In this document: positions 31,953-44,022 of the stretch, one piece after another
Numbering within the stretch: the stretch's first letter is position 1
Layout: each line of letters opens with the position of its first letter
NCBI GenBank assembly: GCA_030278955.1
Contig: JAOANR010000008.1
Location: 37,642,148 to 37,706,147 of the forward strand
Direction: 5' to 3'
Source of the DNA: Hygrophila difformis
Lineage: Eukaryota > Streptophyta > Magnoliopsida > Lamiales > Acanthaceae
DNA: 64,000 nucleotides
Notes under the pieces: generated by a model
What the model was told of the DNA's origin: nothing
The model's input: the letters and a program-made list of their open reading frames with translations, nothing else
Database searches by the model: none
Position numbers and translations under genes: made by a program

Positions 31953-32356
31953 AGTTCGAATTATCTCAACCAATTTGAATTAATTCGAATTGTGAGATCT
32001 CTTCCTTGAGCTGGGATTTTGGCCTTCAGTTATCAATTCGAATTGTTGGGATAATTCGAATTGGTATTTTCTCGAATTGGATGAGGGTTTCTGCTTGGCT
32101 TCCTTGCACTTGTTGGCAATTCGAATTGTTTGTGCCAATTCGAATTAATTCGAACTTGGACAATTCGAATTGCATCTTCTTCTTGCCTTTGGGTTTCTTC
32201 TCTCTTCATTCCCTAATTCGAATTAATTCGAACTTGAACAATTCGAATTAGACTTCTGCATCCCTTCCAACACTTAACCAATTCTTTGCTCTCTTTAGCA
32301 ATTCGAATTGTTGTGCTATTCGAATTAATTCGAATTGCTCACAATTCGAACTATGC
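31953..32356 (-). repeat. AATTCGAATT palindrome array in U3 of the left Athila-2 LTR
   Basis: At least twelve words of the AATTCGAATT type, several as the double form AATTCGAATTAATTCGAA, over 400 bp. The copy in the right LTR is at 59169-59573. Confidence 0.95.
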
Positions 32357-32683
32357 TTCAATACTTAACCAAATTTCAGTTGTGGGATTTTCAATCTTTT
32401 TCCCATCTTTTTGGTTTTTGTGGGCTTTTTATTCTTTTGCCCATCTTTTCATTCCTTTTTCTTTTCTTTTTCCTTTTTTCATGTTTTTGGATCTTTCTAA
32501 CACAAATACAATTAAAATTGCATATTTTGTGTCTTTTTGTTACCGGCTCGATGTTTTTACAAACTCGCATTAATCTGTCAAATTCAACTGCTTTTTTATT
32601 GAGATAAGATGGAATCACGATCAAAATGTCCGTCTCAGACACGGAAATGGATTGGAAATAATGGACAATTTTGGCCATTATCA

Positions 32684-32698
32684 ACATCCTCACATTTA
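32684..32698 (-). other. Polypurine tract of Athila-2
   Basis: The minus strand reads TAAATGTGAGGATGT, directly followed by the LTR start TGATAATGGCC. Plus-strand DNA priming is expected here. Confidence 0.7.
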
Positions 32699-32853
32699 AT
32701 ACTGATCGTCCCCGAGCAGTCAGAGTCAGTGCTCCTAGGAGCTTGGACTCTGCATATTCAATCCATTTGTGTGGCCTCAGAAATTTCGTTCTTCTTATAT
32801 TGGGATAAGACAATCAAAATTACAAGTATTAAACTCTCTTGGTTGCAGTGTTC

Positions 32854-32858
32854 AATGG
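32854..32858 (+). repeat. Target-site duplication AATGG, left of Tekay-2
   Basis: AATGG before TGTAACACCCC at 32859; repeated at 44018-44022. Confidence 0.95.
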
Positions 32859-35461
32859 TGTAACACCCCGGTTTTTGGTCACCCAGGTCGGGATGTCACC
32901 GCCACATCTCCCTAGTAAGACACGGTTTCTCCGAGCTTACTAAAGAGATGCAAGGCTAGGTATTGCGGTATTTAAAACATTTAAAGCATTCAAAATAGCC
33001 CATACAATATAATTCGAAAATAATAATAGCATAGCGCAGCGGAAATATTTAGTTTAGTACAGTATCGCAGCGAAAAATATAAAAAGGGCCGACATGGCCA
33101 AAACACGGGTTAAACAGGCCCGTTCATAATATAGTCTAAGTACGAAATTTTAAAAGCAAAATAACAATTCCCAAAATCCCATGCATGATTCGTGCTCATA
33201 CAGGCTCATTCCACATATTCTGTAAAGAAAGGAATAAAAATGGTTTTGGTCAGCAAAGTTTGCTGAGTAAGTTAACACATGCATGATCGTAGGGTTTAAA
33301 AGCCATAAATTTGATAATTTAACAAAAGCATGGTAATAACATAATATTTAGTTTCATCTAATCCATATCCAATAGCATAATTTATCTCAGGCTCTATTTA
33401 ATAACACATGTCACATGGTTCAAGATAATAGCCATAACTTAAATAAAGCATTTAAATAATTTAATTTGACAACAATATCATTTAATCTAGTTTAATTTAA
33501 TTTAGAATCCCCATTACATTCCCGATTTGGTATTTCAAAGTTTCACGATAAAAATCGCGATGTCAACAAGTTTAGCCGGTAGCCCGGCGGCCGCAGCCGT
33601 ATCAGCCATACCCAGTACCACTCCGGAGCCTCGGGAAACCCATACGGATATTCACGAGAGTGTAGGCTCTATATTTCGCCGTTTTGGCAATATCACATTT
33701 CAAGTATAGCGCGCGGGGTCACCATCGTCCATTACGGCACGAAGTGAATCGTTAGGGGGCACCCTGCAGAGCACTCACCCCTAATTTTAATTTATCAAGT
33801 TTGTAAGGGGATTTATTTTTTAAAATCTGCCTTCCATTGTATTAATTTAGAAACAATATCTCAATTCGTTTCAACCCTAAAGGTTAATTCCATGTTTCAA
33901 CAAGATTTCAAAATTTCGTTTCGGTAAATCACAGTTTACTCCAAAATTCGTCTAAAATCAGATTTAATTCCAAAAATTCCAAAATTTCAAATCTGACTCG
34001 GAAACATCAAGATCTACAACTTTCGTGTTTTAACTTTTTCAATCCGAGATACCTAAGTAGGTCAAAATCGCCAATTTTCGCATAACAAGAAATCTGTCCG
34101 AGTTTAACATGTCACAGTTTAAAGATTTCAAATTCTAACATATCAATTCAACTCCAAACTTAATGAAATTTGACAGGGATCATCTTAATACATTTATCTA
34201 CAACTTTCATGCTTGGCCAAAGATCTAAAACAGCCTAGATCCTATGTCAAAAACGAGATCAAGATCATTCCTAAGTTCTGTCCAAGATTTCGAGATCTAG
34301 AATCAAACAGTTCGGTTTCAACGGGTTTTCGCATAACAAATCAACTCCAAAAATTCTCAAATTTTTACAGTGGCTAGGTCTAAGTCTTAGGAACGTTTTT
34401 CGTGTTTTAAGTTTTTCCGTTTGAGTTCGTTTTAAGGGTCGGAAAAATTCACCAAATCTGTTGCGTCGGTAGAAAAACAAAAGTGGACAGATTTATGGTT
34501 CTTGTTGAATCTTTTAGGTTTCGAATGTTTTAAAATCTCCCAAAACCATGTAAGGTTAACTTACAGTGTCTATGAACGTCGGGAATGTCCAATTCGGAGG
34601 CGTGGCTTCCAGATCACCGTTTCTCCTCTCCGTTCGTCGGGTTCTACGATCTAGATTCGATACGGGGGTGTCGAAAGAAAAAGGAGATGATTAGGATTCG
34701 TTTTCGAATCGTTTATTGAATAAAGATTGGACCGAGACTTACCACGACTATGGAGATCTGTAGAGAAACTCGTCCAACAGCGTTCGTCTTGGTTTCGTGC
34801 CTCCGACGACTCCGGATTTAGGGTTTCGAACGTATAGAATGTTTTAGGGTTTTGTAAACTTGTTCGGGGCTCCCAAGGGGCTTATTTATAGAATTCTTAA
34901 TTCCTAGGGCGTCCACAACCGACCTAGAAGTCTGGAGTCGAGAGATGTTCAACTGAAAGTCGAAAAATCCGCGTTCGGGCGAGAGATTCACGCAACAAGC
35001 AAATCTGTGAAGTGGCGCGGTCGTGGCGCGCTGAACCTCCTTTACCGCGCGGCCACCGCGCCGACTTCGCCTGGACTTCGGTCCGGGCGGGTCGTGCGAT
35101 CCGTCGTGCTTTTCCGCCTCTCTTTCGGGTTTCTATCCCTCTATGCTCCCGAATTCCGATTTCCGGGGTATCTTCGGGTTCATACTCTCTCTCTAAATTT
35201 TCGCTCGAGTCTAATTGGATGTTTTGGACTCGAATACTCGAGTTCATTAGTGTCGGGTTTGGTGTACCATTTATCCATCCTTTTGTTTAATTAAATTCCT
35301 TTAATCCCTTTTTAAGTAAAAATCTCATTTCTCATTTCCTTATCTTTATTTATTTCTTTTATTTGCTGCATTTGTTTATTTATTTATAGTATTTATTTTA
35401 TTTCTTATTTATTTATTTAATTACTGTTTTATTTTATGTTGGAAAATTCTCGGGTATTACA
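32859..35461 (-). repeat. 3' LTR of Tekay-2 (2603 bp)
   Basis: On the minus strand it starts TGTAATACCCGAG at 35461 and ends GGTGTTACA at 32859. Homologous to the Tekay-1 LTRs. Confidence 0.95.
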
Positions 35462-35681
35462 GTCTACCCTCCTTAAGAATCAACTTCGTCCTCGAAGTTG
35501 TGCTTCGGCTTTTCTCGTCTCGTGCTAAGGTCTTGTGTTTGTTTTATTATGTTGTGACTGAACTTAGAATTAAAACTTCTAAGCTGCCTACGTACCCGGT
35601 AAAGGGATCAAGCCGTAACGTAGTTCAAAATTTACAAAAATGCACGAAAACTAGGGGGTATGACATCCTCTCCCCCTTAAG
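35462..35681 (-). other. Tandem PPT/LTR-start junctions of Tekay-2 (true and fossil)
   Basis: The true PPT (TTCTTAAGGAGGGTAGAC, minus strand) borders the LTR at 35461. A second tract, TTAAGGGGGAGAGGA, at about 35667-35681 is followed by TGTCATACCCCC. This is the same double arrangement as in Tekay-1, so it was present in their common parent. Confidence 0.65.
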
Positions 35682-35688
35682 ATTGCAG

Positions 35689-38600
35689 TTATGTCCCCAT
35701 AACTGTGTCGGGATCGGTTTGGAACAATGTCGGGTATCGTTCCCTCATATCGGATTCTACTTCCCAAGTTGCCGTCTCACTTTCGTGGTTTGACCAAAGA
35801 ACCTTGATCATTTTGATGGTTTTGTTCCTCGTTACTCGTTCCTTAGTATCGAGAATACGCACTGGGACTTCTTCGTAAGTCAAATCTTCATCGAGCTCAA
35901 TTATCTCCGGTTGAAGTACATGTGTCGGGTCCGGCACATACTTCTTTAGTTGCGAGACATGGAAGACATTATGAACTCTATCTAAGTGTGGCGGTAAAGC
36001 CAATCGGTAGGCTAGAGTTCCGACTCGTTCTAGAATTTCGTAAGGTCCTATGTATCGAGGACTTAACTTCCCTCGTTTGCCAAAGCGCATCACCCCCTTC
36101 ATGGGTGATATCTTTAGCATGACCTTATCTCCCACTTGAAATTCTAGGTCTCGTCGTCTCACGTCGGCATAACTCTTTTGACGGTCTTGAGCGGCTTTCA
36201 TCTTCCCTTGAATCACTTTGACTTGTTGAGCCATGTCTTCGATAAGTTGTGGTCCCACTACCACGGACTTATCGTTTTCTTCCCAGCTCAAAGGGCTTCG
36301 GCACTTTCGTCCATACAATGCCTCGAAAGGTGCCATGCCAATACTCGCATGGTAACTATTATTATAGGAAAACTCAATCAAGGGTAAATGAGATTCCCAA
36401 TTTCCTTTGAATTCCAACACGCATGCTCTCAGCATGTCCTCTAGTGTTTGGATTGTCCTTTCGGTTTGTCCATCCGTCATCGGGTGGAATGCGGTGCTCA
36501 TTTTGATTTGAGTACCGAGAGCTTTTTGTAACTCCGTCCAGAAATGAGAGACAAATCTACTGTCTCTATCGGAAATGATATCGTGTGGTACTCCATGTCG
36601 TCGTACCACGTTATCAATGTAGGCTCGGGCCAATTGGTCCATAGTCCACGTGTCTTTCATTGGGATAAATATGGCTGTCTTCGTTAGCCTATCCACAATC
36701 ACCCAAATCTTGTTCATGCCTTTAGGTGATCGGGGTAATCCCGAGACAAAGTCCATTGAGATGCTATCCCACTTCCAACTTGGAATCTCTAGTGGTTGCA
36801 TCAATCCTAAGGGTTTATGTCGCACTGCCTTAACCTTTTGGCAGGTGAGACATCTCGCCACGAAATTTGCCACTTCCTTCTTCATTCCCGGCCACCAATA
36901 GATCTTCTTCAGATCTTTGTATAGCTTGTCACCTCCGGGATGTACGGAATATGGCGTGTTGTGCCCTTCCTCCATCAACCTTCGCTTCAACTCGGCACAT
37001 TTAAGAGGCACACACCATCTACCTTTAAAACGGATGCTTCCATCCTCGTGGACAGCAAATCCTATTGCCTTTCCTTCGGCAATATACCCTTTTATCTTCT
37101 CGAGTTTCGGATCGCCCGGTTGAGCGAGTCGAATCTCGTCTAATATTGGAGTTTCTACGACCATGGCATTGACCGTTTCTCTCACTGTGCCAGGATGCAC
37201 AAGTTCTAACTCCAATCTTGCCAAATCCATGTACAATGCCGGCGGAATTACCAACGAGTTTGTCACGTGTTGGGTTTTCCGACTTAGGGCATCGGCTACC
37301 ACATTCGCCTTCCCCTCGTGGTATGCTATCTCTAAATCGTAGTCCTTAATGAGTTCCAACCACCTTCGCTGTCTCAAATTCAACTCCTTCTGAGTGAATA
37401 TATACTTCAAGCTTTTGTGGTCGGTGAACATTCGACACTTCCGCCCATAAAGATAATGTCTCCATATCTTTAGAGCGAAAACGACCGCTGCCAACTCCAG
37501 GTCATGTGTCGGATAATTTTCCTCGTGAGGTTTCAATTGGCGTGATGCATAGGCTACGACTCTCGAGTCTTGCATCAAAACACAACCTAAACCTTCCTTC
37601 GAAGCATCGCTATATACTTCGAAGTCACCATTCTCTGATGGTAGTGTTAATACGGGTGTGGTTGTGAGTCGTTTCTTCAGCTCTTGAAACGATGTCTCAC
37701 ATGCTTCGGTCCACTCGTATTTTGCTCCTTTCTTAAGTAGCTGGGTCAAAGGACGTGCAATCCTTGAAAAGTCCTTTACAAATCGTCTATAATATCCGGC
37801 TAATCCAAGGAAACTCCTTATTTCCGTTGGACTTTTCGGGGTTGCCCATTCAGTTACGGCAGAGACTTTTGCCGGATCCACTGATACTCCATCAGCGGAT
37901 ACTATGTGTCCGAGAAATGCCACTTCTTTCAGCCAAAAGTCACATTTCGACAGCTTGCCGTATAGCTGATTTCTTCGCAAGATCTCCAACACCTGATGTA
38001 AGTGTTTCGCATGCTCCTCCTCGCTCTTCGAGTAGATCAGGATGTCGTCAATGAACACTACGACACACTGGTCTAACAATTCTCGGAACACGTTGTTCAT
38101 GAGATTCATGAACATGGCCGGAGCATTTGTTAACCCGAAGGATAACACTGTGAACTCGTAATGGCCATATCGTGTTCGAAACGCCGTCTTTGGAATGTCC
38201 TTCTCGGCAATCCTCAATTGATGATACCCAGATCGCAAATCGATCTTCGAGAATACTGAAGCTCCCTTCAGTTGATCAAACAGATCCTCTATTCTCGGTA
38301 GGGGGTATTTATTCTTAATGGTCACTTGGTTTAGTCCTCGGTAATCTATGCAAAGACGTAGTCCTCCGTCTTTCTTCTTGACAAACAAAACCGGTGCTCC
38401 CCAAGGGGACGTACTCGGTCTTATGTAGCCTTTTCCCAATAGCTCCTCGAGTTGTTCCTTTAACTCCTTCATTTCCAGTGGTGCCATCCGGTACGGAGCT
38501 TTTGAGACAGGCTCTGTCCCCGGAATGAGATCTATGGTGAATTCAAGATCTCTCTCAGGTGGCATGCCCGGAACGTCTTCAGGGAACACGTCCGGGTATT

Positions 38601-40413
38601 CTCTTACCACTGGTATGCTATCAACCTTGTTCTCTTCCGCCTCAAGGTTGTGCACATAGCACGCATATAGTTCATACCCCTTACGCATCAAGTTACTTAG
38701 TTTAAGTGCACTAACGATTTTGTTACTTTTCTTAGGGGGCTGAGAGTAAAAGATAACTCTCTTTCCCCTACTTTTTGACAAGGTGATCTTTTGCTTTTGG
38801 CATTCGATCACCGCTTTATACTGGGATAGCTAATCCATCCCCAGTATGATGTCAAAGTCTCTTAAGTTACATTCTACCAAGTTCGCGAAGAATTCTACGT
38901 TCTGTATCACTATAGGAATTCCGTTATATCGTTTAGAGCAAGACACTACTTCTCCAGAAGGCAATTGAATTCCTAAGCTAATTCTCTCGCACTTAGGTAG
39001 ATCTAACTCAGGCACTATCCTTGATGCAATAATTGAGCAACTAGCTCCGGAATCAAATAAAATTCTAAGGGGTGTATTCAAAACGTGAAATGTACCTGCC
39101 ATCACTTCTCCTTGCGCAGGCACGTCCGCTTGGTTCACCACGTTCAGCCTCCCCATAGGGCGTCCCTGATTGCCTTGCTGATTCGCATTCGGCTGCTGAT
39201 TTTGTTGCTGGTTTTGATTCTGTGGGGGCGGAGGTCGTTGGTTCTGGTTCTGGTTTTGCGGCCTATTTTGAGGGGGTCTGTACCCTTGGTTATTCCCGTT
39301 TCGACCGTTTTGGTTTTGAGGCTGTTCTTGCCCCGCAACCAAATCGTCCCTCTTCGTTATGTTCTCGAGCCTAGTTCGACATTCCCGTCGAACGTGACCC
39401 ATTCGACCGCATCGGTAACAAGCGCCTTGTTGCGGGCATCCCCTTGCCAGATGTGGTCGTCCACACCGCGGGCAAGGCGGTACCGGATCTTCTTGATTGA
39501 ACCTCCTTCCTGTGTTGTTTTGTTGGGGCCTATTCGACCCTCTGCGCTGCTCGTTCCTTCCAGTGTTGTTCTCGTTTCTTGAGTCTCGGCTTCTCTTGTC
39601 CTGAGGACCCCTGCTGGACTCCCCACTCACCCTTCTTTTCAGCTGCTGCACGCGTGCTACTGCTACAGCGCGATCGTATACGGCTTGCAAATCGGGGTAG
39701 TGTACCCCCGCGATCACTTCGCGCACAGACAGGTTCAGTCCTATCTCGAACTTCTGTGCCTTCTCCGCGTCAGTAGGCACTAGCCTTGGTGCAAACCTCA
39801 CCAGCTCCTTGAAGCGGGTGTAGTATTCCTGCACCGTTTGGCTTCCTTGCTTCAACGACAGGAATTCTTCGTACATGGCAGCTTTGGTACTCAAGGGATA
39901 GAATCGATCCCTGAGTAGTTCCATCATCTCCATCCACGAGTAAGGCTCGTCATCTTCAGTTAGTTTGGCTTACGTTGCTTGCCACCAGTCATCAGCTTCG
40001 CCTCCCAAGTAGTATGAAGCGACATGTACCCTCTCTCCTTCCGGACATTTGACCGCTCCCAGCAGCTTGTCAAAAGTCCGGATCCATTCCTCCTGTTTAG
40101 CTGGATCCTCCTCACCAGCATAGTGGGGCGGCTGGTAGGGATTCACCATCGCCAGGTAGTTAGGGCGAGCCTGGGGCGGAGGTACCGCCGCAGCTTGACC
40201 CTGGTTGACTTGCGCGTTCCCGAGCGCAATCAACACTTCCTCTATCGTCCTAAGACGATCGCCCACATTGTTCGGTGCGGGGGCGTCCCGCGCACCTTGG
40301 GGTTGTTCCATCTCAGGTTGAATTGGTTCAGTGACGTTTGGTAGTGTCTCAGTAGGAGGTTCAGTGGTGGTTTGGGGAGCGGTTTGAGTCCTTCCTCTTC
40401 CTCTGGGTGCCAT
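35689..40413 (-). pseudogene. Tekay-2 gag-pol polyprotein with two nonsense codons
   Basis: One frame of 1575 codons from the ATG at 40413 (MAPRGRGRTQTA) to the stop at 35689, broken only by TAA at 39970-39972 (CAA Gln in Tekay-1) and TAG at 38830-38832 (TGG Trp in Tekay-1). Domains in order: gag core; two CCHC knuckles (about 39390-39480); protease DSGA near 39050; RT box FIDDILIYS near 38045; RNase H YSDASKEG near 37610; integrase HHCC and DDE core; GPY motif; chromodomain-like tail near 35760. The last 1040 codons (38811-35689) are fully open. Both stops are C-to-T type changes on one strand or the other, as expected from deamination of methylated cytosine. Confidence 0.93.
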
Positions 40414-40672
40414 TCTGGTACAAATAGGATAGTTTAGGACTGATGAATTTTAGCATATAGTCTAAGCAATTTCTATGAATGTATATGTGTGCAGTAATTT
40501 AGCACGTGGTGCTTTGTTCGGATTAAGAAGCATCGTATGCTTCGGGGTTTTATTTTATTTTGTTTTGTTTGTTTTGAAAAAGAATAAATGGGGCATTTTA
40601 TTCCCTCAAAAGAAATTTTAATACAAAAGTAGAAATATTTTCCCAGCAAAATAATATCTAACAATAGAATCT

Positions 40673-41008
40673 CTAGTGCCTCATGACGTCTCCCGGTGGG
40701 GTAGCAAGATCTTCCTCCGGATCTTCCTCCTCCGAACTCGGCGGTAGTAGGTCGTCAAAGATAGTGTTTAAATCTTGCCCGTGGGCATCGATGTATTCCT
40801 TTAGTATTAAGTTTTGTGTAGTGAGGGTTTGGACTTGGCGCTCGAGTTGGTTTATGCGGTGATGATCCGCCTCTCTCAAGTTGCCCATGTGATGTAAATT
40901 GGCCTCCAATTGAGCCATACGGTACTTCATTTGCTCTAGGGTTTGGTGGGAATCGAGATGAACGCTCATCATCCTGACCATCAACTGCATCATGTCTTGA
41001 CTAGCCAT
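40673..41008 (-). CDS. Extra small ORF upstream of gag in Tekay-2 (111 codons)
   Basis: The same coiled-coil, acid-tailed protein as in Tekay-1, intact, with three substitutions (Ile to Val, Pro to Leu, Arg to Gly) and two silent changes. It lies between the 24-bp leader repeats and gag. Function unknown. Confidence 0.6.
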   Translation of the reverse strand: MASQDMMQLMVRMMSVHLDSHQTLEQMKYRMAQLEANLHHMGNLREADHHRINQLERQVQTLTTQNLILKEYIDAHGQDLNTIFDDLLPPSSEEEDPEEDLATPPGDVMRH

Positions 41009-41027
41009 CTAGCGCAAGCAAGAGATC

Positions 41028-41410
41028 TAGGTTAATATTCGCCAAGATTCTAGGTTCAATTCGCCAAGATTCTAGGTTCAAGTTTCGCCAAGATTCTAAG
41101 TTCAAGTTTCCAAGATTCTAAGTTCAAGTTTCCAAGATGCTAAGTTCAAGTTTCGCCAAGATGCTAAGTTCAAGTTTCGCCAAGATTCTAAGTTCATAGC
41201 AGAGATGCAACATGCATATGCAAATGATAATTCCCCCCAATAATAATTTAATACATCATATATTTTTCCATGGGTTTTAAAATAAAGAATAAAAATTCTT
41301 TCATGGAAATAATACTTTAAAATTTAAAATAATAGTCAAAATATTAATAGTAGTTTAAAAATAATAATGGTTTAAAAATAATAGTTTAAAAATAGCCGGG
41401 CTTTGATACC
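41028..41410 (-). repeat. Tekay-2 leader: 24-bp tandem repeats and AT-rich repeat
   Basis: Plus-strand units of the form GATTCTAAGTTCAAGTTTC with or without GCCAA run from 41028 to about 41200. An AT-rich repeat follows to 41395. Homologous to 15352-15767 with different unit order. Confidence 0.85.
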
Positions 41411-41411
41411 A
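41402..41411 (-). other. Primer-binding site of Tekay-2, tRNA-Met type (altered)
   Basis: The minus strand reads TTGGTATCAAAGCC next to the 5' LTR. TGGTATCA is conserved but the next base is A where Tekay-1 has G (TGGTATCAGAGCC), one mismatch to the tRNA. Confidence 0.85.
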
Positions 41412-41414
41412 ACT

Positions 41415-44017
41415 TGTAACACCCCGGTTTTTGGTCACCCAGGTCGGGATGTCACCGCCACATCTCCCTAGTAAGACACGGTTTCTCCGAGCTTACTAAA
41501 GAGATGCAAGGCTAGGTATTGCGGTATTTAAAACATTTAAAGCATTCAAAATAGCCCATACAATATAATTCGAAAATAATAATAGCATAGCGCAGCGGAA
41601 ATATTTAGTTTAGTACAGTATCGCAGCGGAAAATATAAAAAGGGCCGACATGGCCAAAACACGGGTTAAACAGGACCGTTCATAATATAGTCTAAGTACG
41701 AAATTTTAGAAGCAAAATAACAATTCCCAAAATCCCATGCATGATTCGTGCTCATACAGGCTCATTCCACATATTCTGTAAAGAAAGGAATAAAAATGGT
41801 TTTGGTCAGCAAAGTTTGCTGAGTAAGTTAACACATGCATGATCGTAGGGTTTAAAAGCCATAAATTTGATAATTTAACAAAAGCATGGTAATAACATAA
41901 TATTTAGTTTCATCTAATCCATATCCAATAGCATAATTTATCTCAGGCTCTATTTAATAACACATGTCACATGGTTCAAGATAATAGCCATAACTTAAAT
42001 AAAGCATTTAAATAATTTAATTTGACAACAATATCATTTAATCTAGTTTAATTTAATTTAGAATCCCCATTACATTCCCGATTTGGTATTTCAAAGTTTC
42101 ACGATAAAAATCGCGATGTCAACAAGTTTAGCCGGTAGCCCGGCGGCCGCAGCCGTATCAGCCATACCCAGTACCACTCCGGAGCCTCGGGAAACCCATA
42201 CGGATATTCACGAGAGTGTAGGCTCTATATTTCGCCGTTTTGGCAATATCACATTTCAAGTATAGCGCGCGGGGTCACCATCGTCCATTACGGCACGAAG
42301 TGAATCGTTAGGGGGCACCCTGCAGAGCACTCACCCCTAATTTTAATTTATCAAGTTTGTAAGGGGATTTAGTTTTTAAAATCTGCCTTCCATTGTATTA
42401 ATTTAGAAACAATATCTCAATTCGTTTCAACCCTAAAGGTTAATTCCATGTTTCAACAAGATTTCAAAATTTCGTTTCGGTAAATCACAGTTTACTCCAA
42501 AATTCGTCTAAAATCAGATTTAATTCCAAAAATTCCAAAATTTCATATCTGACTCTGAAACATCAAGATCTACAACTTTCGTGTTTTAACTTTTTCAATC
42601 CGAGATACCTAAGTAGGTCAAAATCGCCAATTTTCGCATAACAAGAAATCTGTCCGAGTTTAACATGTCACAGTTTAAAGATTTCAAATTCTAACATATC
42701 AATTCAACTCCAAACTTAATGAAATTTGACAGGGATCATCTTAAGACATTTATCTACAACTTTCATGCTTGGCCAAAGATCTAAAACAGCCTAGATCCTA
42801 TGTCAAAAATGAGATCAAGATCATTCCTAAGTTCTGTCCAAGATTTCGAGATCTAGAATCAAACAGTTCGGTTTCAACGGGTTTTCGCATATCAAATCAA
42901 CTCCAAAAATTCTCAAATTTTTACAGTGGCTAGGTCTAAGTCTTAGGAACGTTTTTCGTCTTTTAAGTTTTTCCGTTTGAGTTCGTTTTAAGGGTCGGAA
43001 AAATTCACCAAATCTGTTGCGTCGGTAGAAAAACAAAAGTGGACAGATTTATGGTTCTTGTTGAATCTTTTAGGTTTCGAATGTTTTAAAATCTCCCAAA
43101 ACCATGTAAGGTTAACTTACAGTGTCTATGAACGTCGGGAATGTCCAATTCAGAGGCGTGGCTTCCAGATCACCGTTTCTCCTCTCCGTTCGTCGGGTTC
43201 TACGATCTAGATTCGATACGGGGGTGTCGAAAGAAAAAGGAGATGATTAGGATTCGTTTTCGAATCGTTTATTGAATAAAGATTGGACCGAGACTTACCA
43301 CGACTATGGAGATCTGTAGAGAAACTCGTCCAACAGCGTTCGTCTTGGTTTCGTGCCTCCGACGACTCCGGATTTAGGGTTTCGAACGTATAGAATGTTT
43401 TAGGGTTTTGTAAACTTGTTCGGGGCTCCCAAGGGGCTTATTTATAGAATTCTTAATTCCTAGGGCGTCCACAACCGACCTAGAAGTCTGGAGTCGAGAG
43501 ATGTTCAACCGAAAGTCGAAAAATCCGCGTTCGGGCGAGAGATTCACGCAACAAGCAAATCTGTGAAGTGGCGCGGTCGTGGCGCGCTGAACCTCCTTTA
43601 CCGCGCGGCCACCGCGCCGACTTCGCCTGGACTTCGGTCCGGGCGGGTCGTGCGATCCGTCGTGCTTTTCCGCCTCTCTTTCGGGTTTCTATCCCTCTAT
43701 GCTCCCGAATTCCGATTTCCGGGGTATCTTCGGGTTCATACTCTCTCTCTAAATTTTCGCTCGAGTCTAATTGGATGTTTTGGACTCGAATACTCGAGTT
43801 CATTAGTGTCGGGTTTGGTGTACCATTTATCCATCCTTTTTTTTAATTAAATTCCTTTAATCCCTTTTTAAGTAAAAATCTCATTTCTCATTTCCTTATC
43901 TTTATTTATTTCTTTTATTTGCTGCATTTGTTTATTTATTTATAGTATTTATTTTATTTATTATTTATTTATTTAATTACTGTTTTATTTTATGTTGGAA
44001 AATTCTCGGGTATTACA
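41415..44017 (-). repeat. 5' LTR of Tekay-2 (2603 bp)
   Basis: Same length as the 3' LTR. It starts on the minus strand at 44017 with TGTAATACCC and ends at 41415. Confidence 0.95.
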
Positions 44018-44022
44018 AATGG
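44018..44022 (+). repeat. Target-site duplication AATGG, right of Tekay-2
   Basis: AATGG directly follows the LTR end ATTACA and matches 32854-32858. Confidence 0.95.

Larger units (their letters stand above)
27815..32683 (-). repeat. 3' LTR of Athila-2 (4869 bp)
   Basis: It is aligned along its whole length with 55018-59900. On the plus strand it starts with a 122-bp unit that contains a complete PBS copy (27919-27936), then the core LTR from 27937. Further degenerate copies of the LTR-end motif lie at 28120 and 28240. It ends TTGGCCATTATCA next to the PPT. By eye about 25 substitutions separate the two cores, plus a 14-bp indel in the palindrome array. The ORFs seen inside it are not genes. 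Confidence 0.92.
32859..44017 (-). mobile_element. Tekay-2: complete Tekay/Del chromovirus, minus strand
   Basis: An 11.16-kb relative of Tekay-1 in the opposite orientation, with two 2603-bp LTRs, PBS, leader repeats, the extra small ORF, one gag-pol frame and PPT. It is flanked by AATGG within the 3' non-coding region of Athila-2. The LTRs differ at about fourteen sites by eye. Only two nonsense codons disable gag-pol, so it is better preserved than Tekay-1. Confidence 0.95.

Noticed and set aside
33527..33709. 60-codon ORF, Ala/Ser-rich, also at 42083-42265
   Set aside because: Both copies lie in Tekay-2 LTRs with no coding signature.
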